Assembly: GCF_014648855.1 (NCBI RefSeq)
Contig: NZ_BMRX01000014.1
Location: 1-64,000, forward strand
Direction: 5' to 3'
DNA: 64,000 nt
Source: Streptomyces parvulus
GTDB lineage: Bacteria; Actinomycetota; Actinomycetes; Streptomycetales; Streptomycetaceae
Shown: positions 51,873 through 59,167 of the stretch, one piece after another
How positions within the stretch are numbered: the first letter of the stretch is position 1
How the letters are laid out: each line of letters begins with the position of its first letter
Position numbers and translations under genes: made by a program
The notes under the pieces: generated by a model
The model's input: the letters and a program-made list of their open reading frames with translations, nothing else
Database searches by the model: none
Told to the model about the DNA's origin: nothing

Positions 51873-52286
51873 GTGATCCAGCGTGTCACCGTGCCCGGCC
51901 TCTTCCCGCCGCCCACCTACTCCCACGCCTCGGTCGTCGAGGCGGGCACCAGGCTCGCCTTCCTCGCCGGGGCCGTCCCGCTGGACGCGGAGGGGAAGCT
52001 GGTCGGAGAGGGTGACGCCGTCCGCCAGGCCGAGCAGGTCGTGGCCAACCTCACCGAGCAGTTGCGTGCCGTCGGCAGCGATCTGGAGCACGTGCTGTCC
52101 ACCGAGGTGTACGTCGTGGGCACCCGGCCCGCCGAGCTGTCCGCCGTGTGGGACGTCGTCGAGGCGTCGGGGCTCGGCACCGGCCCCCACTCCTCGACGC
52201 TCCTCGGGGTGAGCTGCCTCGGATACACGGGCCAGCTGGTGGAGATCACCGCGACGGCCGTGGTGCCCGGGGAGGTTGGTCCGTGA
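51873..52286 (+). CDS. RidA-family enamine/imine deaminase
   Basis: 137-residue RidA (YjgF/YER057c/UK114) protein that hydrolyses reactive enamines and imines formed by PLP enzymes, releasing ammonia. It shows the trimeric RidA pattern: LFPPPTYSHASVVEAGTRLAFLAGAVPLDAEGKLV, a conserved QAEQVVANLTEQLRAVG helix, and HSSTLLGVSCLGYTGQLVEITATAVV at the C-terminus. The usual active-site arginine of the RNP motif is not obvious, so it may be a diverged member. The GTG start follows AGGAGCCCAC. The stop overlaps the GNAT gene (GTGA). Confidence 0.85.
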   Translation: MIQRVTVPGLFPPPTYSHASVVEAGTRLAFLAGAVPLDAEGKLVGEGDAVRQAEQVVANLTEQLRAVGSDLEHVLSTEVYVVGTRPAELSAVWDVVEASGLGTGPHSSTLLGVSCLGYTGQLVEITATAVVPGEVGP

Positions 52287-52753
52287 GTCCGGGGACGGCG
52301 GGCGGGACCGCCGTGCTGCGGCGCGCGTCGCCGGCCGACGCGAGCGCCGCGGCCGAGGTCTGGCTGCGCTCCTTCGCCGCCGCGCTGCCCACCGTGGTCC
52401 GGCCCCGCGGCGACGACGAGGTCCGGGCGTTCTTCCGGCACGTGGTGGTCGAACGGCACGAGGCGTGGGTGGCCGAGGAGCCGGGTGGCGCGGTCGCCGG
52501 GGTGATGGTGCTGGACGGCGAGGAGTTGTCCCAGCTGTACCTCGCCCCCGAACGGCGCGGGCGCGGACTCGGCGACCGGTTCGTCGCCCTGGCCAAGGAG
52601 CGCAGGCCGGACGGGCTCTCGTTGTGGACGTTCCAGGTCAACGGGCCCGCGCGGCGCTTCTACGAGCGGCACGGTTTCACGGCCGTGGAGTGGACGGACG
52701 GCGCCCGCAACGAGGAGCGGGAGCCGGACGTGCGGTACGACTGGCGGCCTTAG
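52283..52753 (+). CDS. GNAT-family N-acetyltransferase
   Basis: 156-residue acetyltransferase. Core: AVLRRASPADASAAAEVWLRSF at the start, GVMVLDGEELSQLYLAPERRGRGLGDRFVALAKE containing the acetyl-CoA motif RRGRGLG, and RRFYERHGFTAVEW in the C-terminal motif B. The GTG at 52283 overlaps the RidA stop by 4 nt, so it is co-translated with the imine deaminase and may modify a related amine or amino acid. The substrate is unknown. Confidence 0.87.
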   Translation: MSPGTAGGTAVLRRASPADASAAAEVWLRSFAAALPTVVRPRGDDEVRAFFRHVVVERHEAWVAEEPGGAVAGVMVLDGEELSQLYLAPERRGRGLGDRFVALAKERRPDGLSLWTFQVNGPARRFYERHGFTAVEWTDGARNEEREPDVRYDWRP

Positions 52754-52816
52754 GCCCGGCCTCGGGCGCCACCCGTACGCCCCGGGCGTCGGGCCTCGGG
52801 CCTCGGCCCCCGGGTG

Positions 52817-53782
52817 TCAGGGCTCCCTGCGGGCGTACGCGTCGGTGGCCGCCACCAGTGCCTCGTCCCCGACGGCTCCGGCGTCATGCCCGGCCTCGTC
52901 CACGATCACCAGTTCGCTGTCCGGCCAGGCGTGGTGGAGTCGCCACACGGTGCCGAGGAGGTTGCCGAAGTCGAGGCTGCCCTGGACCAGGGTGCCGGGG
53001 ATGCCCTTCAGCAGGTGCGCGTCCGCGAGCACCACGCCCTTCTCGTTGCCCCGGCCGAGGAAGTGGTCGTTGCCCCAGTAGTGGGTGACGGTGCGGGCGA
53101 AGCCCAGACGGAAGCGCGGGTCCTCGTACCGGGCGACCGAGCGCGGCGGCGCCGGAATGGCCGCCGTCTCCCAGTCGGTCCAGGCGCGGGCGGCCCGCTC
53201 CCGGACCGCGGGGTCCGGCGACTCCAGCAGCCGGCTGTAGGCGGCGGCCGGATTTCCCTCGCGCTCGTCCGGCGGCAGGACGGCGAGGAACCGCTCGAAG
53301 GCCTCGGGGAAGATCTTGCCCAACCCTCGGGTCAGGAGCGCCACCTCGGCGTTGGAGCCGGTCGCGACGCCGGTCAGCACCAGTTCGGAGACCACGCCGG
53401 GGTGGGTCTGCGCGTACCGCAGGCCCAGCACCGAGCCCCAGGACACGCCCCACACCAGCCAGCGCTCGATGCCGAGGTGCGCGCGGAGCCGTTCCAAGTC
53501 GGCCATGAGGTGGGCGGTGGTGTTGACTCCCATGTCGGTGTCGTGGGCGCTCGCGTGGGGCAGCGACCGGCCGGCGCCGCGCTGGTCGAGGAGGACGACG
53601 CGGTAGGCGTCGGGGTCGAAATACCGCCGGTGCCCGGGGCGTGCGCCGCTGCCGGGCCCGCCGTGCAGCACCAGCGCGGGCTTGCCGCTCGGGTTGCCGC
53701 AGGTCTCCCAGTAGACGCTGTTGCCGTCGCCGACGTCGAGCATGCCGTGTTCGTACGGTTCGATCTCCGGATACAGGCCCAT
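52817..53782 (-). CDS. pip: Proline iminopeptidase
   Basis: Serine aminopeptidase of the alpha/beta hydrolase S33 family that removes N-terminal proline. The 321-residue protein has the oxyanion-hole HGGPGSG (about residues 40-46), DQRGAGRS, the nucleophile elbow GVSWGS with the catalytic serine, and the histidine in DEAGHDAG near the C-terminus. ATG 53782 gives the family start GLYPEIEPYEHGMLDVGDGNSVYWE. It converges with the GNAT gene and is preceded by the uracil-DNA glycosylase gene on the same strand. The intracellular location follows from the lack of a signal peptide. Confidence 0.94.
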   Translation of the reverse strand: MGLYPEIEPYEHGMLDVGDGNSVYWETCGNPSGKPALVLHGGPGSGARPGHRRYFDPDAYRVVLLDQRGAGRSLPHASAHDTDMGVNTTAHLMADLERLRAHLGIERWLVWGVSWGSVLGLRYAQTHPGVVSELVLTGVATGSNAEVALLTRGLGKIFPEAFERFLAVLPPDEREGNPAAAYSRLLESPDPAVRERAARAWTDWETAAIPAPPRSVARYEDPRFRLGFARTVTHYWGNDHFLGRGNEKGVVLADAHLLKGIPGTLVQGSLDFGNLLGTVWRLHHAWPDSELVIVDEAGHDAGAVGDEALVAATDAYARREP

Positions 53783-53823
53783 CGCAGGACCGTAGCGCCG
53801 CGGGCCCCGGGCGCTCATCCGCT

Positions 53824-54537
53824 TTACCGGGTCGGCAGCCCGGCGGCGTCCGCCGCCGTGCGCAGCACTTCGCGGAGCATCTCGGGGGTGAGGCGGCCCG
53901 TGAAGGTGTTGCGCTGGCTGACGTGGAAGCAGCCGAAGAGCCGCAGAGCGGGGCCCTCCGCCGCGTCCAGCGTGACCTGCCGACCGTGCGCGAAGGCCGG
54001 GCGGGGCCGGGGTACGGTCCAGCCCGCGCCGGCGAAGGCGGGCAGCGCCGCCTGCCATCCGAAGGCGCCGAGCACGACCACGGCCCGCAGCGTCGGCCGC
54101 AGCAGTTCCAGCTCGCGCACGAGCCAGGGACGGCAGGTGTCGCGTTCGGCCGGGGTCGGCTTGTTGGCGGGCGGGGCGCAGTGCACCGGCGAGGTGACGC
54201 GCACGCCGTGGAGTTCCAGTCCGTCGTCGGCGGAGACCGCGGTGGGCTGCGAGGCGAGCCCCACGTCGTACAGGGCCTGGTAGAGCACGTCTCCCGAGCG
54301 GTCGCCGGTGAACATGCGGCCGGTGCGGTTGCCGCCGTGCGCGGCGGGAGCGAGTCCGACGATCAGCAGGCTCGCGTCGTCCGGTCCGAAGCCCGGGACC
54401 GGCCGGCCCCAGTACGTCCAGTCGGTGAAGGCCGCCCGCTTCGTGCGCGCCACCTCCTCCCGCCAGTCGACCAGCCGGGGGCAGGCACGGCAGCCCGCGA
54501 TCCGCTGGTCGAGTACGGGGAGGCCGCCGGTGTCCAT
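53824..54537 (-). CDS. Uracil-DNA glycosylase, family 4/5 type with Fe-S cluster
   Basis: Excises uracil (family 5 enzymes also other deaminated bases) from DNA as the first step of base excision repair. The 237-residue protein has Fe-S cysteines C16, C19, C120 and C135 (CRAC, VHCAPP, DTCRPW). Motif A GLAPAAHG (61-68) has alanine where water-activating polar residues lie in other families, which is the UdgB/family 5 pattern, and motif B is HVSQRNT. TACGGT ends 6 nt before the ATG, so the mRNA is probably leaderless. No PafBC-type element was found here. Divergent from the S4-domain gene across 127 bp. Confidence 0.9.
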   Translation of the reverse strand: MDTGGLPVLDQRIAGCRACPRLVDWREEVARTKRAAFTDWTYWGRPVPGFGPDDASLLIVGLAPAAHGGNRTGRMFTGDRSGDVLYQALYDVGLASQPTAVSADDGLELHGVRVTSPVHCAPPANKPTPAERDTCRPWLVRELELLRPTLRAVVVLGAFGWQAALPAFAGAGWTVPRPRPAFAHGRQVTLDAAEGPALRLFGCFHVSQRNTFTGRLTPEMLREVLRTAADAAGLPTR

Positions 54538-54543
54538 GCGTCC

Positions 54544-54549
54544 ACCGTA
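54544..54549 (-). promoter_or_regulatory. -10 box for leaderless uracil-DNA glycosylase mRNA
   Basis: TACGGT on the minus strand ends 6 nt before the ATG at 54537, and no ribosome-binding site fits between. The -35 region is weak. Confidence 0.4.
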
Positions 54550-54652
54550 GGACCTCCGGTCCGCGAGCGGCCCCGGCGCTCCCCTCGCCCGGCCGTTGCG
54601 CGATGGTCGGCGCCCCCGGAGAATCGCGGTCCCGCCCGGCGGGCCGGGCGGC

Positions 54653-54658
54653 TAAGGT
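54653..54658 (+). promoter_or_regulatory. -10 box for the S4-domain gene
   Basis: TAAGGT ends 6 nt before the ATG at 54665, consistent with a leaderless transcript. Confidence 0.4.
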
Positions 54659-54664
54659 CGGAGC

Positions 54665-55225
54665 ATGGCTTCCGAGCATGACGAGGGCAAGGTCCCCGCG
54701 GACGGGGCGGCCGCCCCGCAGGACGCCTCCGGGGTCCCGCAAGGCGCCTCCGGGGTCCCGCGGCAGGACCCGGGGACCGCCGCCGCGATCGCCGCCGCCG
54801 AGGCGGCCGGACCGCAGAGCGGCGAGAGCGTCCGGGTGGACAGCTGGATCTGGGCCGTACGCCTGATCAAGACCCGCTCCCAGGGCGCGACCGCCTGCAA
54901 GGGCGGCCACGTCCGGGTGAACGGCGACCGCGTGAAGCCCGCGCACTCCCTGCGCGTGGGCGACGAGGTGCGCCTGCGGCACGAGGGCCGCGAACGGGTC
55001 GTCGTCGTGAAGCGCCTGATCCGCAAGCGGGTGGGAGCCCCGATCGCCGTCCAGTGCTACGTCGACAACTCCCCGCCGCCTCCGCCCCGCGAGGCCGTCG
55101 CCCCGGCCGGTGTCCGCGACCGGGGGGCCGGCCGGCCGACCAAGCGCGACCGGCGTGACATGGAGCGGCTGCGCGGACTGGAGAGCCTGGCCCGCGCCCG
55201 CCGGGACGCCGAGACCAGGCCCTGA
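54665..55225 (+). CDS. S4-domain RNA-binding protein (HslR/Hsp15-like)
   Basis: 186-residue protein. Residues about 57-120 are an S4 domain (VRVDSWIWAVRLIKTRSQGATACKGGHVRVNGDRVKPAHSLRVGDEVRL), as in heat-shock protein Hsp15, which binds stalled 50S subunits carrying nascent tRNA. The N-terminal 50 residues are acidic and low-complexity with an internal near-duplicate (ASGVPQG and ASGVPRQ, from a 16-bp direct repeat). The C-terminal region (VRDRGAGRPTKRDRRDMERLRGLESLARARRD) is basic and helical. Binding of ribosomal RNA is inferred from the family. Confidence 0.88.
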   Translation: MASEHDEGKVPADGAAAPQDASGVPQGASGVPRQDPGTAAAIAAAEAAGPQSGESVRVDSWIWAVRLIKTRSQGATACKGGHVRVNGDRVKPAHSLRVGDEVRLRHEGRERVVVVKRLIRKRVGAPIAVQCYVDNSPPPPPREAVAPAGVRDRGAGRPTKRDRRDMERLRGLESLARARRDAETRP

Positions 55226-55247
55226 TCCGGTCCCCGGGACCGCCGCC

Positions 55248-55667
55248 TCAGGCGCGCCGGACCCGGAGCAGGCGGAGCAGTTCGGCGTTGTGCCCGCGGC
55301 GGGCCCGGGCGATGACCAGGAGCGGCACCAGCAGGATCAGCGGGGTCACCGCGTTCTCACCGTCGAAGTAGGTCATCTGGACGACGAAGGCGCCGACCAT
55401 CAGGGCGCTCAGGCCCGCCGCGGCCACCGACTGGAGCACGGGGACGAGCAGGGCGACCGCCCCGGCCAGCTCCAGCACGCCGATCGCGTACATACCGGCA
55501 TCGCCCCAGCCCATGGTGGCGAAGCTGTCCGCCGCCGAGGAGTGGCCGACGAGCTTCGGGGAGGCGCTCGCCACGGCGAAGAACAGCGCGAGGAGGACCT
55601 GCACCCCGCGCAGGGCGATCCGGGCGGTGCGTCCGGTGGTTGCGGTGGAAGCGGTGGTCTCGGCCAT
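55248..55667 (-). CDS. DoxX-family membrane protein
   Basis: 139-residue protein with four transmembrane helices (about 20-40, 55-78, 82-103 and 107-125) in the DoxX/DoxD arrangement: ALRGVQVLLALFFAVASASPKLVGH, GVLELAGAVALLVP, and MVGAFVVQMTYFD. Related proteins take part in thiol or quinone redox homeostasis or are of unknown role. It converges with the S4-domain gene, 22 bp apart. The N-terminus (MAETTASTATTGR) is hydrophilic and no signal peptide is seen. Confidence 0.83.
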   Translation of the reverse strand: MAETTASTATTGRTARIALRGVQVLLALFFAVASASPKLVGHSSAADSFATMGWGDAGMYAIGVLELAGAVALLVPVLQSVAAAGLSALMVGAFVVQMTYFDGENAVTPLILLVPLLVIARARRGHNAELLRLLRVRRA

Positions 55668-55788
55668 GGTGGTCTCCTGAGCTGTGCGGTCCGTGGGCTG
55701 TCGGGTGTTGGACCCCTCGCCGGGCCGGAACTCATCGGCGCATCACCGCTCTTGTGACGCCACTTCGGCCGCGATCGCCTCGGTGGTG

Positions 55789-56487
55789 TCACGGCGGTGG
55801 CATCGGCACCGCCCTCGCCCAGGTCCCGTCGTCCGTCAGATACCGGTCCACCCCGAGCCCCGCCTCCGCCAGCGCCCCCTCGAACTGCTCCTCGGTCAGC
55901 GGCCGGGCGAGGAAGGTCTGCGTCCAGACGGCGTCCGGAAACTCGTACTCCGCGCGCACCGAATTGACGCCGTCCCCCACCGGGTCCGCCGAGACGATCC
56001 GCACGGTGAAGCCGCTGGGGTCGACCCGCTCCCGCGGCAGGTTCGTGTGGTAGTCGGCGCCCTCCCGCTGGATCAGGACGCAGCCGTCGTCCGCCACGTG
56101 CCGCGCGCAGGTGCGCAGCAGGCCCCGCCGCACCTCGACGTCCCCCGCGTGGACCAGGAACGACGCCAACAGCACCACGTCGAAGCGCTCGGCCAGGCCG
56201 AGGCGCTCGATCGGGCCGCATATGGTCCGTGCTCCGCGCACGTGCTCCAGCATCTCGGCGGACTCGTCGACGGCGGTCACGGAGAAGCCCCGTTCCAGCA
56301 GCGGATGGGTCATGCGGCCCACCCCGCTGCCCAGCTCCAGGATGCGCGCACCCGCGGGAACGGCGGCGGCGACGATCTCCGGCTCGGGGCCCGGGGGCAG
56401 CCGCGCGTACAGCTCGACGGCGCATCCGTCCGGGGTGATGGCGCCGGGCCCCGTCCCGCGGTGTCCCTCTCGCATTCTCAGTTCCAT
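55789..56487 (-). CDS. Class I SAM-dependent methyltransferase
   Basis: 232-residue methyltransferase. The SAM-binding motif is ILELGSGVGRMTHPLL, with the acidic loop VTAVDESAEMLEHV, then LAERFDVVLLASFLVHAG and the C-terminal LTEEQFEGALAEAGL. It resembles small-molecule methyltransferases with a substrate not determined by sequence. ATG 56487 is the first plausible start with a GGA upstream; a second ATG (56475, MREGHRG) is possible. Divergent from a small membrane-protein gene across 193 bp. DoxX follows 121 bp later on the same strand. Confidence 0.83.
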   Translation of the reverse strand: MELRMREGHRGTGPGAITPDGCAVELYARLPPGPEPEIVAAAVPAGARILELGSGVGRMTHPLLERGFSVTAVDESAEMLEHVRGARTICGPIERLGLAERFDVVLLASFLVHAGDVEVRRGLLRTCARHVADDGCVLIQREGADYHTNLPRERVDPSGFTVRIVSADPVGDGVNSVRAEYEFPDAVWTQTFLARPLTEEQFEGALAEAGLGVDRYLTDDGTWARAVPMPPP

Positions 56488-56680
56488 GCCAGTCCAACGG
56501 GCCGTCCCCGCACACCCGTTCCCCTCCGGCGCCGGTTCACCCGACCGAGTGAACGCAGAGGGTCTCCGCCTCGCACGGCCCGGTGAACGCCGGGCCCTCG
56601 GCATGCCGTGGCCCGCGCGAGGCGGGCCGTTTCCCCCTCGTGGCGGGGCGGAGTACGTTGCAAGGAGGAGCGATGATCCG

Positions 56681-56938
56681 ATGCGTACGGGCAGTGAGCC
56701 GGCCACCGCGCGCAGTGCGCTGCGAGCGCGGTTCTGGCTGAGCCTGTGGGGGCTGGTCTGGGCGGTCTTCGGAACGGCCGCGTTCGCGCTCACCGGCCGC
56801 ACGGGGTGGGCCGTCGCCTGCGGGGTGCTCTGGCTGGTGGCGACCGTGGACCTGACGGTGGTCCTGCGGCATCTGCGCCAGGGCCCGCACTACCAGCCGG
56901 GCCGGGACGTCCCGCCGTATCCGCCGCCGCGGGATTGA
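56681..56938 (+). CDS. Small two-helix membrane protein (DUF6343-like)
   Basis: 85-residue protein with two hydrophobic segments (about residues 18-36 and 42-62; FWLSLWGLVWAVFGTAAFAL and GWAVACGVLWLVATVDLTVV) and a hydrophilic tail with proline-rich end (PGRDVPPYPPP). Resembles, from memory, the short actinobacterial family DUF6343 (TARSALRAR at the N-terminus). ATG 56681 has AAGGAGGAG 10 nt upstream; the ATG at 56673 lies in another frame and was rejected. Function unknown. Converges with the TPR gene. Confidence 0.7.
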   Translation: MRTGSEPATARSALRARFWLSLWGLVWAVFGTAAFALTGRTGWAVACGVLWLVATVDLTVVLRHLRQGPHYQPGRDVPPYPPPRD

Positions 56939-56948
56939 CCCGCGGGCC

Positions 56949-57329
56949 TCAGGAGTCGAACCGGGCCTGCTGGAGGTACTCGGGGTTCGGGTCGAGGGCC
57001 GCCGCCAGCCGGAAGTGCCGTCGCGCCTGGTCGGGACAGCCCCGGCGCTCGTAGGTGCGGGCCAGCGCGAAGTGCGCGAAGGCGTTGTCCGGCTCGCGCT
57101 CCAGGACGATGGTGAACTCCAGCTCGGCCGGCCGCAGTTGCGCGGCGGCGAAGAAGGCACGCGCGCGCAGCAGCCGCGCCGCGGTGTTCTCGGGGTGGGC
57201 GCCGATGACCGCGTCGAGCAGCTTCACCGCGCCCCGCGGGTCCCGTGCGGCGAGCAACTGCTCGGCGGCACGGAAGTCGATGACGTCCGTCTCAGGGGTA
57301 CGTCCGGTCGAACCGCTGGTCTCGGGCAC
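56949..57329 (-). CDS. Tetratricopeptide repeat protein
   Basis: 126-residue protein of about two and a half TPR units: DFRAAEQLLAARDPRGAVKLLDAVIGAHPENTAARLLRARAFFAAAQLRPAELEFTIVLEREPDNAFAHFALARTYERRG. The alternation of small residues and the ...P-x-N... turns fit a TPR scaffold that binds a peptide partner. The C-terminal part (DQARRHFRLAAALDPNPEY) finishes the last helix pair. No catalytic domain is present. It precedes coaE on the same strand with a 49-bp gap downstream. Confidence 0.82.
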   Translation of the reverse strand: MPETSGSTGRTPETDVIDFRAAEQLLAARDPRGAVKLLDAVIGAHPENTAARLLRARAFFAAAQLRPAELEFTIVLEREPDNAFAHFALARTYERRGCPDQARRHFRLAAALDPNPEYLQQARFDS

Positions 57330-57378
57330 GGCAGAGTCCTTCCCTCACTGGAAGGGATCAACGCCCGCGCGCGGTGCC

Positions 57379-57999
57379 CTATTCCTGTGCCGTCCGGCGC
57401 GGGGCGCGGGCCCGGCGGGTCAGCTCGGACCACACCTCGGCGACCCGCCGCCGCAGCTCGTCCAGCGGTACGTCGTTGTCGACGATCACGTCCGCGATCT
57501 CCCGGCGCTGCTCCCGTGTCGCCTGCGCGGCCATGCGCGCCCGCGCGTCCTGCTCGGTCATGCCGCGCAGCCGCACCAGCCGGTCGATCTGGGTGGCCGG
57601 GTCGGCGTCCACGACGACCACGAGGTCGTACAGCGGGGCCAGGCCGTTCTCGGTGAGCAGCGGGACGTCGTGGACGACGACGGCGTCCGCGTCGGCCGCC
57701 TCCTCCAAGGCCCGGGAGCGTTCGCCCACCAGGGGGTGCACGATCGCGTTCAGCTCGGCCAGCCGCTCCGGGTCGGCGAAGACGATCGAGCCGAGCTTCG
57801 GGCGGTCCAGGCCGCCGTCGGCGGCGAGCACGCCTTCGCCGAAGGCCGCCACGACCGCCGCGAGGCCCGGCGTCCCGGGGGCGACGACCTCGCGCGCGAT
57901 CAGGTCCGCGTCGATCAGTACGGCGCCGTGCTCGACGAGCAGCCTGGACACCTCGCTCTTGCCGGCACCGATCCCGCCGGTCAGACCCACCTTCAGCAT
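57379..57999 (-). CDS. coaE: Dephospho-CoA kinase
   Basis: Last step of coenzyme A biosynthesis: phosphorylates the 3'-hydroxyl of dephospho-CoA. The 206-residue enzyme has Walker A GLTGGIGAGKS (about residues 6-16), DADLIAREVV, the helical lid with HPLVGERSRALEEA, and VVHDVPLLTENGL. In mycobacteria and relatives a C-terminal GrpB-like extension occurs, but it is absent here. The ATG at 57999 is 7 nt from TAAGCT (58012-58007), suggesting a leaderless mRNA. Confidence 0.95.
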   Translation of the reverse strand: MLKVGLTGGIGAGKSEVSRLLVEHGAVLIDADLIAREVVAPGTPGLAAVVAAFGEGVLAADGGLDRPKLGSIVFADPERLAELNAIVHPLVGERSRALEEAADADAVVVHDVPLLTENGLAPLYDLVVVVDADPATQIDRLVRLRGMTEQDARARMAAQATREQRREIADVIVDNDVPLDELRRRVAEVWSELTRRARAPRRTAQE

Positions 58000-58006
58000 G
58001 AGCGGA

Positions 58007-58012
58007 AGCTTA
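58007..58012 (-). promoter_or_regulatory. -10 box for leaderless coaE mRNA
   Basis: TAAGCT on the minus strand ends 7 nt before the ATG at 57999, without a Shine-Dalgarno sequence. Confidence 0.4.
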
Positions 58013-58054
58013 GGGCCTGCCGCCGGCGGTCCGGTCGCCGGGAGGCGGGCGCCG

Positions 58055-58993
58055 TCAGTTGTCGCCCTCCCGGTCCGCCAGGAACTGTTCGAACTCGCGG
58101 CCGATCTCGTCCGCCGAGGGGATCTCGACGGGCTCGGCGAGCATGTTGCCGCGCGTCTCGGCGCCCGCCGCGGCGTCGTACTGGTGCTCCAGCCCCTGGA
58201 CGAGGGCGGTCAGCTCCTCGTCGCCCTCCTGGATCTGGCGGTCGATCTCCGTCTGGGTGCGGTGGGCGTCCGTGCGCAGGGAGTGCGCGATGCCGGGCAG
58301 GACCAGGCCGGTCGCCGCCGTGATCGCCTCCAGCACGGTCAGGGCCGCGTCCGGGTAGGCGGAGCGGGCAATGTAGTGCGGGACGTGGGCGGCGACGCCC
58401 AGCACGTCGTGGCCGGCCTGCGCGAGCCGGTACTCGACGAGCGCCTCGGCGCTGCCGGGGACCTGTGCCTCCTCGAAGGGGCTGCGATGGCCCGGCACCA
58501 GGTCGGTGCGGGTGCCGTGCGGGGTGACGCCGACGGGCCGGGTGTGCGGGACGCCCATGGGGATGCCGTGGAAGCTCACCGCCAGGCGGACGCCGAGGCG
58601 CTCCACGATCTGCGCGACGGCGGCGGCGAAGCGCTCCCATTCGACGTCCGGCTCGGGCCCGGACAGCAGCAGGAACGGCGCTCCGGTGGCGTCCTGGACG
58701 AGCCGCACCTCGATGGTGGGGTCCTCGTAGTCGGTCCAGCCGTCCCGCTTGAAGGTCAGCAGCGGGCGGCGCGCCCGGTAGTCGACGAGCCGGTCGTGGT
58801 CGAAGCGGGCGACGACCTGGTGGGGCAGCGTGTCGAGCACCCGCTCGACGATCTGGTCGCCCGTCTCACCGGCGTCGATGTATCCGTCGAAGTGGTAGAG
58901 CATGACCAGTCCGGCCGACTCCTGCGCGAGCGCCATGTCGACGACGGCCAGGCCCTTCGGCTCCCATGCGTACAAATCCTGCGGATCAAGCAC
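58055..58993 (-). CDS. PAC2-family protein
   Basis: 312-residue member of the PAC2 family (DUF75-like), named for proteasome assembly chaperone 2. Recognisable by LYHFDGYIDAGETGDQIVERVL and, later, LLLSGPEPDVEWERFAAAV and YIARSAYPDAALTVLEAITAATGLVLPG. In actinobacteria with a proteasome a chaperone role is possible but unproven. GTG 58993 (VLDPQDLYAWEPKG) is preferred because GAGGGGAG precedes it by 8 nt; the in-frame GTG at 59020 has no ribosome-binding site. It follows rpsA on the same strand behind a strong terminator. Confidence 0.87.
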   Translation of the reverse strand: MLDPQDLYAWEPKGLAVVDMALAQESAGLVMLYHFDGYIDAGETGDQIVERVLDTLPHQVVARFDHDRLVDYRARRPLLTFKRDGWTDYEDPTIEVRLVQDATGAPFLLLSGPEPDVEWERFAAAVAQIVERLGVRLAVSFHGIPMGVPHTRPVGVTPHGTRTDLVPGHRSPFEEAQVPGSAEALVEYRLAQAGHDVLGVAAHVPHYIARSAYPDAALTVLEAITAATGLVLPGIAHSLRTDAHRTQTEIDRQIQEGDEELTALVQGLEHQYDAAAGAETRGNMLAEPVEIPSADEIGREFEQFLADREGDN

Positions 58994-59088
58994 AGTGTCC
59001 GCTCCCCTCGTCGTGTTCACCGGTCACAACGTCCCGGCGGGGAGGGGCATTCCCGGTGGCGGCAAGGAGCGTGATCTTGACGCAACGC

Positions 59089-59122
59089 CAAGGGGCCGCA
59101 CCCCGAAGGGTGCGGCCCCTTG
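59089..59122 (-). terminator. rpsA terminator
   Basis: CAAGGGGCCGCACCC and GGGTGCGGCCCCTTG make a perfect 15-bp stem with a CGAA tetraloop, 46 nt past the rpsA stop. Confidence 0.85.
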
Positions 59123-59167
59123 ATCAACCGCTAACGGTCAGCCGCCGAGGATCTCAGCGGTGCGCGT